DNA of 64,000 nt, from contig NZ_JAPEOR010000002.1 of assembly GCF_026341125.1 (NCBI RefSeq), positions 3,403,001 to 3,467,000 on the forward strand, written 5' to 3'. A program made the translations under genes and the position numbers. Below, piece after piece: positions 29,081 through 38,534 of this stretch. The DNA is from Streptomyces sp. NBC_01142. GTDB lineage: Bacteria > Actinomycetota > Actinomycetes > Streptomycetales > Streptomycetaceae. The notes under the pieces were generated by a model. That model ran no database searches, was not told where the DNA came from, and saw only the letters and a list, made by a program, of their open reading frames with translations. Positions within the stretch are counted from its first letter, which is position 1, and the number at the start of each line of letters is the position of its first letter.

Positions 29081-29134
29081 CGACCGGAGCGGGTCACACC
29101 GTGAAGGCGACCGGAGCGGGTCACACGGTGAAGG
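29081..29134. repeat. 27-bp tandem duplication at a gene 3' end
   Basis: CGACCGGAGCGGGTCACAC-GTGAAGG occurs twice in direct succession (29081-29107, 29108-29134, one mismatch). The second copy contains the stop codon of the minus-strand gene at 29121. Confidence 0.85.
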
Positions 29135-29591
29135 CGATGAGATCCACGAGGGCGGTGTCCCCGTCCTCGTGGACCACCGTCAGGTTCACCACGTCCGCCC
29201 CGTCGGGGGCGCCGGACGGGGCCTCCGGGTCGCCGTACTGGACGTCCAGGCAGACGTCCTTCTCGCAGTAGTTGCGGGGCTCGTGCCCCGGGAAGGTCTT
29301 CGCCAGCCACCCGGCGACGTCCGAACCCGGCATCCGGAAGGTCGCGGTGTACTGGGTGTCCATCCAGTGGGCGGCCCCGCACTTCTCGTCCCGCGCCCCC
29401 TCGGGCAGCGAGCCGCCCACGAACCGCATCGCCTCCGCGCACTCGACCTGCTGCGACTCGCCGGCCTCGCGCATGACGAACCCGAGCCAGACAATGCAGG
29501 CGACCGGCAGGGAGCACACGGCCAGCACCGTCACCGACACCCGGATCCACCGTGGCTTGCGGCTGCGCCGCTCCCGTTCCGCCCCCGTCAT
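29121..29591 (-). CDS. Single-span membrane-anchored hypothetical protein
   Basis: A 156-residue protein. A basic N-terminus (RERRSRKPRW) precedes one transmembrane helix (about 17-38, VSVTVLAVCSLPVACIVWLG); the rest is extracytoplasmic with four Cys (VECAEAM, DEKCGAAHW, NYCEKDVC) that could form two disulfides. No named domain is recognised. It is convergent with clpB. Confidence 0.68.
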   Translation of the reverse strand: MTGAERERRSRKPRWIRVSVTVLAVCSLPVACIVWLGFVMREAGESQQVECAEAMRFVGGSLPEGARDEKCGAAHWMDTQYTATFRMPGSDVAGWLAKTFPGHEPRNYCEKDVCLDVQYGDPEAPSGAPDGADVVNLTVVHEDGDTALVDLIAFTV

Positions 29592-29694
29592 GCCCAGATC
29601 ATGTCAGCCGGGAGCGGATCGCCGTGGCTCGGGCTTGCCAGCCCCCGCCCGGGATGGGAGAGGATGGGAGGAACCGTACGAAGGGAAATACACG

Positions 29695-30243
29695 GTGACC
29701 ATCGATCCGTCCTCGATTCCTCATTTCGGGGGCCAGCCCCAGCCTCAGGCCGCAGGACCGGCGGGCCCCGTCGTTCCCGACCAGGACCTGGTGAAGCAGC
29801 TTCTCGAGCAGATGGAGCTGAAGTACGTCGTCGACGACGAGGGTGACCTCGCGGCGCCGTGGGAGGAATTCCGTACGTACTTCATGTTCCGCGGCGAGGA
29901 CGACCAGCAGGTCTTCTCGGTACGGACGTTCTACGACCGGCCGCACGCGCTCGAGGACAAGTCCAAGATCCTCGACGCGATCGACGACTGGAACCGCCGC
30001 ACTCTGTGGCCGAAGGTCTACACGCACATCCACGAAGAGGAGGACGGCCCGACCACGGTCCGCCTCATCGGCGAGGCCCAGATGCTGATCGGCACGGGCG
30101 TCAGCCTGGAACACTTCGTGTCCTCCACGGTGAGCTGGGTACGTGCGTCGATCGAGTTCGACAAGTGGCTCGTGGAGCAGTTCGGCCTGGAGCCGGCGGA
30201 CGAGAAGGCCGCGGACGAGAAGCTCATGGACGACGAGGCCTGA
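29695..30243 (+). CDS. YbjN-domain protein
   Basis: A 182-residue cytoplasmic protein of the YbjN type (type III secretion chaperone-like fold). After a Pro/Gln-rich N-terminus comes QLLEQMELKYVVDDEGDL, then YFMFRGEDDQQVFSVRTFYD, DDWNRRTLWPKVYTH and LEHFVSSTVSWVRASIEF. These proteins are putative sensory or chaperone-like factors of unknown mechanism. Start at GTG 29695, with GAAGGGAA about 10 bases upstream. A terminator follows. Confidence 0.82.
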   Translation: MTIDPSSIPHFGGQPQPQAAGPAGPVVPDQDLVKQLLEQMELKYVVDDEGDLAAPWEEFRTYFMFRGEDDQQVFSVRTFYDRPHALEDKSKILDAIDDWNRRTLWPKVYTHIHEEEDGPTTVRLIGEAQMLIGTGVSLEHFVSSTVSWVRASIEFDKWLVEQFGLEPADEKAADEKLMDDEA

Positions 30244-30257
30244 GGGCCCCTGCCGAC

Positions 30258-30305
30258 AGCCCGGCCGGGGCGGCGGTCATCGCGACCGCTGCCCTGGGCC
30301 GGGCT
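30258..30305 (+). terminator. Terminator after the YbjN gene
   Basis: A long imperfect stem beginning AGCCCGGCC and ending GGCCGGGCT, followed by TTTCGCATT. The rest of the gap up to 30577 holds no gene I can support. Confidence 0.65.
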
Positions 30306-30577
30306 TTCGCATTGCCTATGGCCTATGGCGCATGCGCTTGCGAGCGGCGGCGGCAGCTCCCTGGCCCTTGTTGTGCCAGGGAGCCCCGGGCCGGCTCACT
30401 GTGGCGCGCGTGCCGGCGGGGTACTGGCCCGCCCGGGATCGAGTAGCACTCGCGGCTGTCGGCGGCCTCACGTTGCGGCGACTGGCCGCGCCGGGCCCCG
30501 CCGGTCTGTTGTGCCGCGTAGCTGCCGCTCCCGTGGCCTGCGGGGTTCCGCCCCGAGTTCCCCGCCCCTGACCCCCG

Positions 30578-31780
30578 TCAGGGGGCAAGTGCCTTCAGGC
30601 GGGTGACCGCCTCCTGGAGGATCGGCTCGCGTTTGCAGAACGCGAAACGGACGAAGGGCGCCCCCTGCTCGCGGTGGTCGTAGAACACCGCGTTCGGGAT
30701 CGCCACCACCCCGCACCGCTCCGGCAGCGCGCGGCAGAACGCGAAGCCGTCGCTCTCGCCCAGCGGGCGGATGTCCGTGGTGACGAAGTACGTGCCCGAC
30801 GGGCGGTAGACCTCGAAGCCCGCCGCCGCGAGACCCGTGCTCAGCAGATCCCTCTTGGCGCGCAGATCGTCGCGCAGTCCGTCGAAGTACGTGTCCGGCA
30901 GCCGCAGCGCCTCGGCGATCGCGTACTGGAACGGCCCCGACGCCACATACGTCAGGAACTGCTTCGCCGAGCGCACCGCCGTCACCAGCTCCGGGGACCC
31001 CGTCAGCCAGCCCACCTTCCACCCCGTGAAGGAGAACGTCTTGCCCGCCGAGGAGATCGAGACCGTCCGCTCGCGCATCCCGGGGAACGACGCGATCGGG
31101 ACGTGCTCGCCCTCGAAGACGAGATGCTCGTAGACCTCGTCGGTGATGACCAGCAGGTCGCGCTCGACGGCCAGTTCGGCGATCACCGCGAGCTCGTCGC
31201 GGCTCAGGACCGTGCCCGTCGGGTTGTGCGGGGTGTTGAGGAGGATCAGCCGGGTCCGGTCGGTGACCGCGTCGCGCAGCTCGTCCAGGTCGAGCGTGTA
31301 CGTCCCGGAGGACGGTGACGGCCGCAGCGTGACCGGGACGCGCGTGCCGCCCGCCATCGCGATGCACGCGGCGTACGAGTCGTAGTACGGCTCCAGCGCG
31401 ATCACCTCGTCACCCGGCTCCACCAGCGCCAGCAGGGACGCCGCGATCGCCTCGGTCGCGCCCGCCGTGACCAGGACCTCCGTGTCGGGGTCGTACGCCA
31501 GGCCGTACCGCCCCTGCTGGTGGTCGGTGATCGCGGAGCGCAGCTCGGGGACGCCGGGGCCCGGCGGGTACTGGTTGCCGCGGCCGTCGCGCAGCGCCCG
31601 TACCGCCGCCTCCCTGATCTCCTCCGGGCCGTCGGTGTCGGGGAAGCCCTGCCCGAGGTTGATCGATTCGGTCCGTACGGCCAGCGCCGACATCTCCGCG
31701 AAGATGGTCGTGCCGAATGCCGCCAGACGGCGGTTGAGCAGCGGTCGTGGTCCCTCTTCGCGTGGTGTCATGGGCGCCAT
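30578..31780 (-). CDS. PLP-dependent aminotransferase (class I/II)
   Basis: A 400-residue fold-type I aminotransferase. It shows NLGQGFPDTDGP, QYPPGPGVPELR, the Asn of NTPHNPTGTV, the Asp of TDEVYEHLVFEG, the PLP Lys in SSAGKTFSFTGWKVG and the C-terminal Arg in APFVRFAFCK. The closest named subgroup is the kynurenine/glutamine transaminase and methionine-aminotransferase group. It would interconvert an amino acid and a 2-oxo acid. Kynurenine genes lie 13 kb downstream, but a link is speculative. The start could also be the ATG at 31771. Confidence 0.85.
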   Translation of the reverse strand: MAPMTPREEGPRPLLNRRLAAFGTTIFAEMSALAVRTESINLGQGFPDTDGPEEIREAAVRALRDGRGNQYPPGPGVPELRSAITDHQQGRYGLAYDPDTEVLVTAGATEAIAASLLALVEPGDEVIALEPYYDSYAACIAMAGGTRVPVTLRPSPSSGTYTLDLDELRDAVTDRTRLILLNTPHNPTGTVLSRDELAVIAELAVERDLLVITDEVYEHLVFEGEHVPIASFPGMRERTVSISSAGKTFSFTGWKVGWLTGSPELVTAVRSAKQFLTYVASGPFQYAIAEALRLPDTYFDGLRDDLRAKRDLLSTGLAAAGFEVYRPSGTYFVTTDIRPLGESDGFAFCRALPERCGVVAIPNAVFYDHREQGAPFVRFAFCKREPILQEAVTRLKALAP

Positions 31781-31915
31781 CCTGTGCCGAACCTCTGGAG
31801 TTGCTCAAGTCAGCTTTGCGTCTCCGACGGTGGGGGCATCCCAGTCACACGCAAGAAGCGGTCACGCGATGGCGCGGGGGTCTCGCTTCGGGGGAACGGA
31901 AGGATGGTGAGAGCA

Positions 31916-32170
31916 ATGGCAGCTTTCGTGGGAATTCTGATCGTCGTGGCGGTGCTGGTTTTGATCATCTCGGTGGGGGTCGGCCGGAGCCGCAGGGGCC
32001 GCAGGCGCAGCGCGGCAGGGGGTGGCGGCAGCTGGTGGGCGGGCAACAGCCACGGGGGTGGCAACGGCGTGTCCTGCGGCAGCAGCAGCTCGTCCTGCGG
32101 GAGCAGCTCGTCCTGCGGTGGCAGCTCGTCCTGTGGTGGCGGAGGCGGGGGATGTGGCGGAGGCAGCTGA
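31916..32170 (+). CDS. Small Gly/Ser/Cys-rich membrane protein
   Basis: An 84-residue protein if started at ATG 31916; ATG 31904 adds four residues. One N-terminal transmembrane helix (AAFVGILIVVAVLVLIISVG) and a basic stretch (RSRRGRRRS) are followed by a tail of repeated Gly, Ser and Cys (SCGSSSSS, SCGGSS, GGGGGGCGGGS). The tail resembles the end segments of TPM/DUF-type Gly-rich membrane proteins. Function unknown. Confidence 0.55.
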   Translation: MAAFVGILIVVAVLVLIISVGVGRSRRGRRRSAAGGGGSWWAGNSHGGGNGVSCGSSSSSCGSSSSCGGSSSCGGGGGGCGGGS

Positions 32171-32203
32171 CACGGGGCAGCTGGTCCGCGACCGATGAAG
32201 GTG

Positions 32204-32227
32204 CCCGGCGGGTGAACTCCCGCCGGG
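32204..32227 (+). terminator. Terminator after the Gly/Ser/Cys-rich gene
   Basis: The stem CCCGGCGGG / CCCGCCGGG with a 6-base loop is followed by TTCCTTTCTGTT. The following stretch up to 32518 has short repeats (GTTGGAACC twice) and no gene that I can see; it should contain the promoter of the DUF2617 gene. Confidence 0.75.
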
Positions 32228-32518
32228 TTCCTTTCTGTTGACTGACCGGGGCGCCCTGTTGACCTTCTCACCCGGTTTTTTGTTGAACAGTTGAACGGGG
32301 AGCCCCCGGGGGGATGGAAACCCAGTCAAGTTGGGTAAAAAACGCTGTGGACGCAGCGCACTTCGTGATTCCCTCCCTGTTGGAACCTGTTGGAACCATC
32401 CAGCCCTCGGACCTCAAGTGGACCCGAGCAGGCGTTCCCAGATCATCTTGATCCCCCTTCCCGGGACGCCCCCGGTCCACGTTGTCCACCCGCCGAAGCG
32501 TGTTTGCGGAGCCGACCC

Positions 32519-33037
32519 ATGCTCACGACCCTGAAGACCGCCTACACAGACACCCGCGCCGACGATCTCGCCTGGGCGCTGGGCCGGGAGCCGCTCCCCG
32601 CCCTGGCTGTACTCGACCTCGAACTGTCCGGGGCAAAGCTCCAGTTGAGGCTGCTCGGTGCCTCCCATCAGGTGTTGCTCGAGGAGGAGCAGGAGTCCTG
32701 CTCCGAGACCGTCGCCTGCATGCCCGGCAGCAGCACCCCGCTCCCGCTCGGCGTGGCCAAGCGGCTCGGTGTCTGGGAGTACGAGTTCGCGGCCCGCGTC
32801 GAGACGCTCTCGCAGAGGTCGTTCGCGGGGCGGGCGCAGGAGCTGCTGGCGCTCGTCGCCGATCACCCCAACGGTCTGGCGGGCACCTTTCCCGGCTCCC
32901 CGCACGCGTTCACGGCGATGCTGGCGCAGCGGACCGAGGGTCAGGTGCGATGGCGCACGTGGCACGCGTATCCGCAGGAGGGCAGCCTCGTCGTCACTCG
33001 TACGCGCGTCGGTGCCCGTATGCGCGCCGCGCTGTAG
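32519..33037 (+). CDS. DUF2617 family protein
   Basis: A 172-residue protein matching the actinobacterial DUF2617 pattern: MLTTLKTAYTDTRADDLAWA, LAVLDLELSGAKLQLRLLGAS, WEYEFAARVETL, FPGSPHAFTAML and a C-terminal WRTWHAYPQEG. These are always found beside a spermidine-synthase-like gene, as here (57 bp gap). Molecular role unknown. Confidence 0.82.
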   Translation: MLTTLKTAYTDTRADDLAWALGREPLPALAVLDLELSGAKLQLRLLGASHQVLLEEEQESCSETVACMPGSSTPLPLGVAKRLGVWEYEFAARVETLSQRSFAGRAQELLALVADHPNGLAGTFPGSPHAFTAMLAQRTEGQVRWRTWHAYPQEGSLVVTRTRVGARMRAAL

Positions 33038-33094
33038 TTACACCCTTGTGGGTGACAGGTAGTGGAACTTCTGTGACGTAACGTTACAAACAAC

Positions 33095-34690
33095 ATGGTC
33101 GACCGGCATCCGACATCACGGCCGCAGAGCGCGGCGCGGCTGCCCGTGCGCCCCGACGCCGGTCGGTATCTGGTGCTGATGGCGGTCTTCGTCTGCGCCG
33201 CCTGCGGACTGGTGTACGAGCTCGAACTGGTCGCCCTCGCCTCGTACTTGATCGGCGACTCCGTCACCCAGGCGTCAGTCGTCCTGTCGGTGATGGTGTT
33301 CGCGATGGGCATCGGCTCGCTCCTCGCCAAGCGGCTGCGCTGCCACGCCGCGGTCGGCTTCGGTCTGCTGGAGGCGGCGCTGGCCCTGATCGGCGGCTGT
33401 TCCGCCATGGTGCTGTACGCCTGCTTCGCCTGGATCGGCGAGTCCCGGTATGCGCTGGTGGGTTTCTCCCTCGCCATCGGCGTACTGATCGGTGCCGAGA
33501 TCCCGCTGCTGATGTCCCTGATCCAGCGCATCTCCCGGCGCGACGCGGAGGGCACGGTCGCCGATCTGTTCGCCGCCGACTATGTGGGCGCCCTCGTCGG
33601 CGGGCTCGCCTTTCCGTTTCTGCTGCTGCCGTGGCTCGGTCAGCTGACGGGCGCGCTGTTGACGGGCGCCGTCAACGCCGTGGCGGGCGGGGCGCTCGTC
33701 CTGTGGCTCTTCCGCCGGGATCTGACGGTGCGTTCGCGCGGCTGGCTGATCGTCGCCAATGTGACGGTCCTCGCGGTGCTGGCGACCGCGACCGTCCTGG
33801 TCGACGACTTCGAACGGGCGGCGCGCCGGGCGGTCTACGGCGACCAGGTGCGGGTCGCCGTCCACACCGACGTACAGGAAGTCGTGCTCACCGGCGGGCG
33901 GGCCGGCCCGCCCGATCTCTTCCTGGACGGGCGGCTGCGGGTCAGCGGGCGCGACGAGCAGCGGTACCACGAGTCGCTGGTCCATCCGGCGATGCGGGGG
34001 CGGCACGCGCGCGTGCTGGTCCTGGGCGGCGGCGACGGCCTCGCCGCGCGCGAGGTGCTGCGCTACCGCGGCGTCCGCTCGGTGACTGTCGTGGAACTCG
34101 ACCCGGGCGTCATCCGGCTGGCGCGTACCGACCCGGCGCTCGCCGCGCTCAACGACCACGCGTACCGGGACCCGCGGGTGCGGGTCATCACGATGGACGC
34201 GTTCTCCTGGCTGCGCGCGCCCCGGGGGACGTACGACGTGGTGATCTCCGACCTCCCCGACCCGGGCATCACCCCGAGCACCAAGCTCTACTCCCAGGAG
34301 TTCTACGCACTCGCCGCGCGGGTTCTCGCGGACGGCGGGCGGCTCGTGGTCCACGCCGGCCCGCTCGCTTCGCGCCCGCACACGTACTGGACGGTCGACG
34401 CGACTTTGCGTGCCGCCGGGTTCGGCACCCGGCCGTACGGCGCCTCAGGGAGGCTCGCGGCCTTCGCCGCGGGCCCGGACCGCGCGACGGACACCGCTTC
34501 CCCGCCGAACGACTGGGGTTTCCTGCTGGCCGCCGCCGGGCGGCCTCCGCACCTCGGTCTCGACCGGGACGCGCCCCGGCTGCGCTCGCTGGCCGCTCCC
34601 GACCTTGCCGAGGGCGTGTACGGCGCGGAGCGCACGAGGCTGCCGGAGCTGCCGCCGTCGACATTGGTGCACCCGCGCTACACGGACTGA
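33095..34690 (+). CDS. Membrane-fused spermidine synthase-like protein
   Basis: A 531-residue protein. The N-terminal 235 residues form about seven transmembrane helices ([18 protein letters not shown] through [14 protein letters not shown]). The C-terminal part is a spermidine-synthase/methyltransferase fold: [38 protein letters not shown] and [10 protein letters not shown], including the acidic residue that binds decarboxylated SAM or SAM. It may make a polyamine at the membrane; substrates are not proven. The upstream DUF2617 gene is the usual partner. Confidence 0.85.
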   Translation: MVDRHPTSRPQSAARLPVRPDAGRYLVLMAVFVCAACGLVYELELVALASYLIGDSVTQASVVLSVMVFAMGIGSLLAKRLRCHAAVGFGLLEAALALIGGCSAMVLYACFAWIGESRYALVGFSLAIGVLIGAEIPLLMSLIQRISRRDAEGTVADLFAADYVGALVGGLAFPFLLLPWLGQLTGALLTGAVNAVAGGALVLWLFRRDLTVRSRGWLIVANVTVLAVLATATVLVDDFERAARRAVYGDQVRVAVHTDVQEVVLTGGRAGPPDLFLDGRLRVSGRDEQRYHESLVHPAMRGRHARVLVLGGGDGLAAREVLRYRGVRSVTVVELDPGVIRLARTDPALAALNDHAYRDPRVRVITMDAFSWLRAPRGTYDVVISDLPDPGITPSTKLYSQEFYALAARVLADGGRLVVHAGPLASRPHTYWTVDATLRAAGFGTRPYGASGRLAAFAAGPDRATDTASPPNDWGFLLAAAGRPPHLGLDRDAPRLRSLAAPDLAEGVYGAERTRLPELPPSTLVHPRYTD

Positions 34691-34795
34691 GTGGACGAAG
34701 CGGACCGAGCGGTCCGAGCGGTCCGAGCGGGTGCGTGGGTGCGTGGGTGAGCGGGTGCGTGACCGAGCGGGTGAGTGGGTGAGTGGGTCGAGCCG
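34691..34795. repeat. Low-complexity direct repeats
   Basis: Short tandem units of GAGCGGTCC, GTGCGTGG and GAGTGGGT fill the gap downstream of the spermidine-synthase-like gene. Confidence 0.7.
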
Positions 34796-34848
34796 TACAC
34801 GGGCGGAAACGGTGACGTGGCGGGCCGGTCTGAGTAGGCTCGACTCCC

Positions 34849-35733
34849 ATGGAGCATGAGGTGTTCGTTCCGGTTCCGGCAGAGACTCTCCGACAGGTGC
34901 TGCGAGACCCTGCCCGGGTCGCCCGCTGCGTACCGGGACTCCAGCAGGACGCCGACGAGTCGGCAGGCCCCCTCCACGGCCGGCTGAAGGTCCGGATCGG
35001 CGGGCACACGATCACCTACCGCGGCACCCTGCGCATCCTGGAGCAGGGTGATGTCTTCGCGGTCGAGGGCGAGGGCCTGGAGGCCCGCGGTACGGGCTCG
35101 GCCAAGGTGACCCTGACGATCCGCCCGGCGGAGGCGGAGGGCGGTACGACGCTCTCGTTCGCGGGGACGGCCCGCGCGGAGGGCCGTCTGGCGGAGCTGG
35201 AGGACACGACGACGACATCCGCCGCGCACCGGCTGCTGGACCGTTTCGCCGACCGGCTCGCGACGACGGCGGAGGACCCGCTTGCCGAGGGGGTGACCGG
35301 CGAAGGGCCTGCCGATGACGCCGAGGCCCCGAAGCCGTCCACCAAGCCGTCCGTCTTCGACGCACCCGTGCCGCCGCCGCCGCTCGACCCGGTCGCCGAG
35401 TCCGAATTCGAGGCGTCAGAGGTGTCCGGTGTGTCCGACGCCTCCGACGCCTCCGACGTGCCGGATGCGCCCGGCGCGGCGGAGCTGCCCGAGATTCACG
35501 AGCTGCCCGTCGCGCCCGACGAGCCGCCGGCCGAAGCCGCCCACGCCCGCCGCACGATGATCGGGCGGAGCGCCGAGGAGGTCGACCACGCCCCGCCGCG
35601 CGGGCGTTACGCCCCCACGCCGCCGCCCGAGCCGACCACCGCCGGCGCGGCCCTGCGCTGGGTCGCTCCCGCCGCGGCCCTCGCGATCGCCTCCGCCGTC
35701 GTCGTCCGACGAGTGCTGCGCCGCCGCGCATAG
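34849..35733 (+). CDS. CoxG-like SRPBCC protein with C-terminal anchor
   Basis: A 294-residue protein. The first 145 residues are an SRPBCC/CO-dehydrogenase subunit G domain: VPVPAETLRQVLRDPARVARCVPGLQ, GRLKVRIGGHTITYRGTLRI and the ending RLLDRFADRLA. A long acidic Pro/Ala linker follows, then one transmembrane helix (WVAPAAALAIASAVVV) near the C-terminus, so the lipid-binding-type cavity would sit on the cytoplasmic side. No molybdenum hydroxylase genes are nearby, so a role in CO oxidation is unlikely. Confidence 0.78.
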   Translation: MEHEVFVPVPAETLRQVLRDPARVARCVPGLQQDADESAGPLHGRLKVRIGGHTITYRGTLRILEQGDVFAVEGEGLEARGTGSAKVTLTIRPAEAEGGTTLSFAGTARAEGRLAELEDTTTTSAAHRLLDRFADRLATTAEDPLAEGVTGEGPADDAEAPKPSTKPSVFDAPVPPPPLDPVAESEFEASEVSGVSDASDASDVPDAPGAAELPEIHELPVAPDEPPAEAAHARRTMIGRSAEEVDHAPPRGRYAPTPPPEPTTAGAALRWVAPAAALAIASAVVVRRVLRRRA

Positions 35734-35759
35734 GCGTCGCCCGCCAGTACTGTCGTGGT

Positions 35760-36626
35760 GTGAGCAGCAGCGAAGAGAGCATCCGGCTGGCCGCCGGAGA
35801 CGTCGAGTTGACCGTGCATCCGCAGATCGGCTGCCGTATCGGAAGCCTGCGCATCGGCGGCACCGAAGTCCTGCACCAGGGCGAGCGTTACGGCTGCTTC
35901 CCCATGGTCCCCTGGTGCGGCCGCGTCGAGAACGGACAGTTCCGCAACGGAGCCGTACAGCATCAACTACCGCTCAACTCCCCGCCGCACGCCATCCACG
36001 GCACCGGCCGCGACGCGGCCTGGCGCACCGCCCGCGCGAACAAGAGCGATGCGGCTTTCACCTACGACCTCGCCGACCCATGGCCGTACACCGGACGCGT
36101 CACCCAGGCCTTCGAGCTGACCGAGGACTCGCTGACGCTGACCATGAGCGTGGAGACGTACGGGACGTCCTTCCCGGCCCAGGCCGGCTGGCACCCCTGG
36201 TTCCTGCGCAACCTCGGCAGCGGCGAGAGCGAGAGCAGCGAGGGCGGCCAGGGCGAGGGCGGTGAGGGCGGGAGCGGCGGGACCGGGCGCGGCGAGGACG
36301 TACGGATCGACTTCACCCCCGAGTGGCAGGAGCAACGCGGGGACGGCCACCTGCCGACCGGGCAGCGCATCGCCCCCCTGCCCGGTCCCTGGGACGACTG
36401 CTTCGGGATGCCCGACGGGGTCGACGTCACGCTCACCTGGCCGGAGCGGCTGGAGCTCAAGGTCACCAGTCGCGCGGAGTGGGTCGTGATCTACGACGAG
36501 CAGACCGAGGCCGTCTGCGTGGAACCGCAGTCGGGCCCGCCGAACGGCCTCAACACCCACCCGCAGCTCGTCACCCCGATCGAGCCCCTCGAGATCGCGG
36601 CGACCTGGAGCTGGCGCCGCCTCTAA
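35760..36626 (+). CDS. Aldose 1-epimerase family protein
   Basis: A 288-residue galactose mutarotase-like protein: PQIGCRIGSLRIGGTEVL, FPMVPWCGRVENGQF, the His in SPPHAIHGTGRDAAW, AGWHPWFLRNLG with the second conserved His, and VCVEPQSGPPNGLN with the catalytic Glu. A Gly/Glu/Ser insertion of about 27 residues (around 155-182) interrupts a surface loop. It interconverts alpha and beta anomers. pyrE starts 10 bp downstream. Confidence 0.85.
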   Translation: MSSSEESIRLAAGDVELTVHPQIGCRIGSLRIGGTEVLHQGERYGCFPMVPWCGRVENGQFRNGAVQHQLPLNSPPHAIHGTGRDAAWRTARANKSDAAFTYDLADPWPYTGRVTQAFELTEDSLTLTMSVETYGTSFPAQAGWHPWFLRNLGSGESESSEGGQGEGGEGGSGGTGRGEDVRIDFTPEWQEQRGDGHLPTGQRIAPLPGPWDDCFGMPDGVDVTLTWPERLELKVTSRAEWVVIYDEQTEAVCVEPQSGPPNGLNTHPQLVTPIEPLEIAATWSWRRL

Positions 36627-36636
36627 GCTGGCGACC

Positions 36637-37185
36637 ATGACTGACGTACGCGCTGAGCTGCTCCAGCAGATCAAGGACAAGGCCGTGGTGCACGGCAAGG
36701 TGACCCTCTCGTCGGGTCTTGAGGCCGACTACTACGTGGACCTGCGCCGGATCACGCTGGACGGCGCGGCCGCGCCGCTGGTGGGCCAGGTGATGTCCGA
36801 CCTGACGGCAGAGCTCGACTTCGACTGTGTGGGCGGGCTGACCCTCGGCGCCGACCCGGTGGCGACCTCGATCCTGCATGCCTCCGCCGCCCGTGGGAAG
36901 CGGGTCGATGCCTTCGTCGTACGCAAGGCCGCGAAGGAGCACGGCATGCAGCGCCGCGTCGAGGGCCCGGACATCACGGGCCGGCGTTGCCTGGTGGTCG
37001 AGGACACCTCGACCACCGGCGGCTCGCCGCTGACCGCCGTCGAGGCCGTGCGCGAGGCCGGCGGCGAGGTCGTCGCGGTGGCGACGATCGTGGACCGGGC
37101 GACCGGCGCCGGCGAGAAGATCAGCGGGACGGCAGGGGTGCCCTACCTCTACGCGTACTCGCTCGACGAGCTCGGTCTCGCCTGA
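36637..37185 (+). CDS. pyrE: Orotate phosphoribosyltransferase
   Basis: A 182-residue enzyme of pyrimidine synthesis: orotate plus PRPP gives OMP. Features are LSSGLEADYYVDLRR, GLTLGADPVATSIL, VVRKAAKEHGMQRRVEG (catalytic Lys loop) and the PRPP loop CLVVEDTSTTGGS. Length is standard. It follows the epimerase gene by 10 bp. Confidence 0.96.
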   Translation: MTDVRAELLQQIKDKAVVHGKVTLSSGLEADYYVDLRRITLDGAAAPLVGQVMSDLTAELDFDCVGGLTLGADPVATSILHASAARGKRVDAFVVRKAAKEHGMQRRVEGPDITGRRCLVVEDTSTTGGSPLTAVEAVREAGGEVVAVATIVDRATGAGEKISGTAGVPYLYAYSLDELGLA

Positions 37186-37249
37186 GCCGAGCAAGTCGTG
37201 ACCTGGGCGCGACATAGGGTTTGACCTGCGGTGATGATGAGGGGCGGAC

Positions 37250-37265
37250 TGTTTCACGTGAAACA
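37250..37265. promoter_or_regulatory. parS, ParB-binding centromere site
   Basis: A perfect 16-bp palindrome, TGTTTCACGTGAAACA, in the pyrE-fba gap. The core GTTTCACGTGAAAC is the published Streptomyces parS consensus. Such sites cluster around oriC and load ParB for chromosome segregation. Confidence 0.93.
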
Positions 37266-37405
37266 TTCCGCCCCTCACGCATGTGCGCGCCCCACGCGGG
37301 GTGGAGTCGCGCCGAGAGTCTGGAAAGATGGGCGCCGACGATGACGTCGCCCCAAGGTCAGGGCCCGCACATATCGCACACCCGCACATCACAAGGAGCG
37401 GACAG

Positions 37406-38428
37406 ATGCCCATCGCAACCCCCGAGGTCTACAACGAGATGCTCGACCGGGCGAAGGCAGGCAAGTTCGCCTACCCGGCCATCAATGTGACCTCGTCCCA
37501 GACCCTGCACGCTGCTCTGCGCGGCTTCGCGGAGGCCGAGAGCGACGGCATCATCCAGATCTCCACCGGCGGTGCCGAGTTCCTGGGTGGCCAGCACAGC
37601 AAGGACATGGTCACCGGCGCGGTCGCCCTCGCCGAGTTCGCGCACATCGTCGCTGCGAAGTACGACGTCACCGTCGCGCTGCACACCGACCACTGCCCCA
37701 AGGACAAGCTGGACGGCTATGTCCGCCCGCTGCTCGACATCTCCGCCGAGCGCGTCAAGGCCGGCCGTAACCCGCTGTTCCAGTCCCACATGTGGGACGG
37801 CTCGGCCGAGACCCTCGCCGACAACCTGGCCATCGCCCAGGAGCTGCTGGCGCAGGCCGCCGCCGCCAAGATCATCCTCGAGGTCGAGATCACCCCGACC
37901 GGTGGCGAGGAGGACGGTGTCACGCACGAGATCAACGACGAGCTGTACACCACCGTCGACGACGCGCTGCGCACCGCCGAGGCGCTCGGCCTGGGCGAGA
38001 AGGGCCGCTACCTGCTGGCCGCCTCCTTCGGCAACGTCCACGGCGTCTACAAGCCCGGCAATGTCGTGCTCCGTCCCGAGCTGCTGAAGGACCTGCAGGC
38101 GGGCGTCGGCGCCAAGCACGGCAAGTCCAGCCCGTTCGACTTCGTCTTCCACGGCGGCTCCGGCTCCACGGCCGAGGAGATCGCCACTGCGCTGGAGAAC
38201 GGCGTCGTGAAGATGAACCTCGACACCGACACGCAGTACGCCTTCACCCGCCCCGTCGCGGACCACATGTTCAAGAACTACGACGGTGTGCTGAAGGTCG
38301 ACGGCGAGGTCGGCTCCAAGAAGACCTACGACCCGCGCACCTGGGGCAAGGCGGCCGAGGCCGGTATGGCCACGCGCGTTGCCGAGGCCTGCGCGGCCCT
38401 GCGCTCCACGGGCACCAAGCTCAAGTAG
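37406..38428 (+). CDS. fba: Class II fructose-bisphosphate aldolase
   Basis: A 340-residue zinc enzyme of glycolysis and gluconeogenesis. Zinc/substrate motifs are VALHTDHCPKDKL, EVEITPTGGEEDG, FGNVHGVYKPGN, FVFHGGSGST and VVKMNLDTDTQYAF, as in the class IIA group. Start at ATG 37406 with AAGGAG nine bases upstream. It is followed by triple TTCGTACGCAGCC repeats and a terminator. Confidence 0.96.
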   Translation: MPIATPEVYNEMLDRAKAGKFAYPAINVTSSQTLHAALRGFAEAESDGIIQISTGGAEFLGGQHSKDMVTGAVALAEFAHIVAAKYDVTVALHTDHCPKDKLDGYVRPLLDISAERVKAGRNPLFQSHMWDGSAETLADNLAIAQELLAQAAAAKIILEVEITPTGGEEDGVTHEINDELYTTVDDALRTAEALGLGEKGRYLLAASFGNVHGVYKPGNVVLRPELLKDLQAGVGAKHGKSSPFDFVFHGGSGSTAEEIATALENGVVKMNLDTDTQYAFTRPVADHMFKNYDGVLKVDGEVGSKKTYDPRTWGKAAEAGMATRVAEACAALRSTGTKLK

Positions 38429-38476
38429 GCGCCGTTTCGTACGCAGCCGTTCGTACGCTGCCATTCGTACGCAGCC

Positions 38477-38509
38477 GGGCCCGGCATCCCTTCGCGGGGT
38501 GCCGGGCCC
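38477..38509 (+). terminator. Terminator of fba
   Basis: A 14-bp stem, GGGCCCGGCATCCC / GGGGTGCCGGGCCC, with a TTCGC loop, preceded by three copies of TTCGTACGC.GCC. Confidence 0.85.
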
Positions 38510-38534
38510 GCGGCATGTCAGGGGAGGACTCAGC

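Noticed and set aside
31520..31915. 5' extension of the Gly/Ser/Cys-rich gene
   Set aside because: It would overlap the aminotransferase on the opposite strand and lacks a signal or start context.
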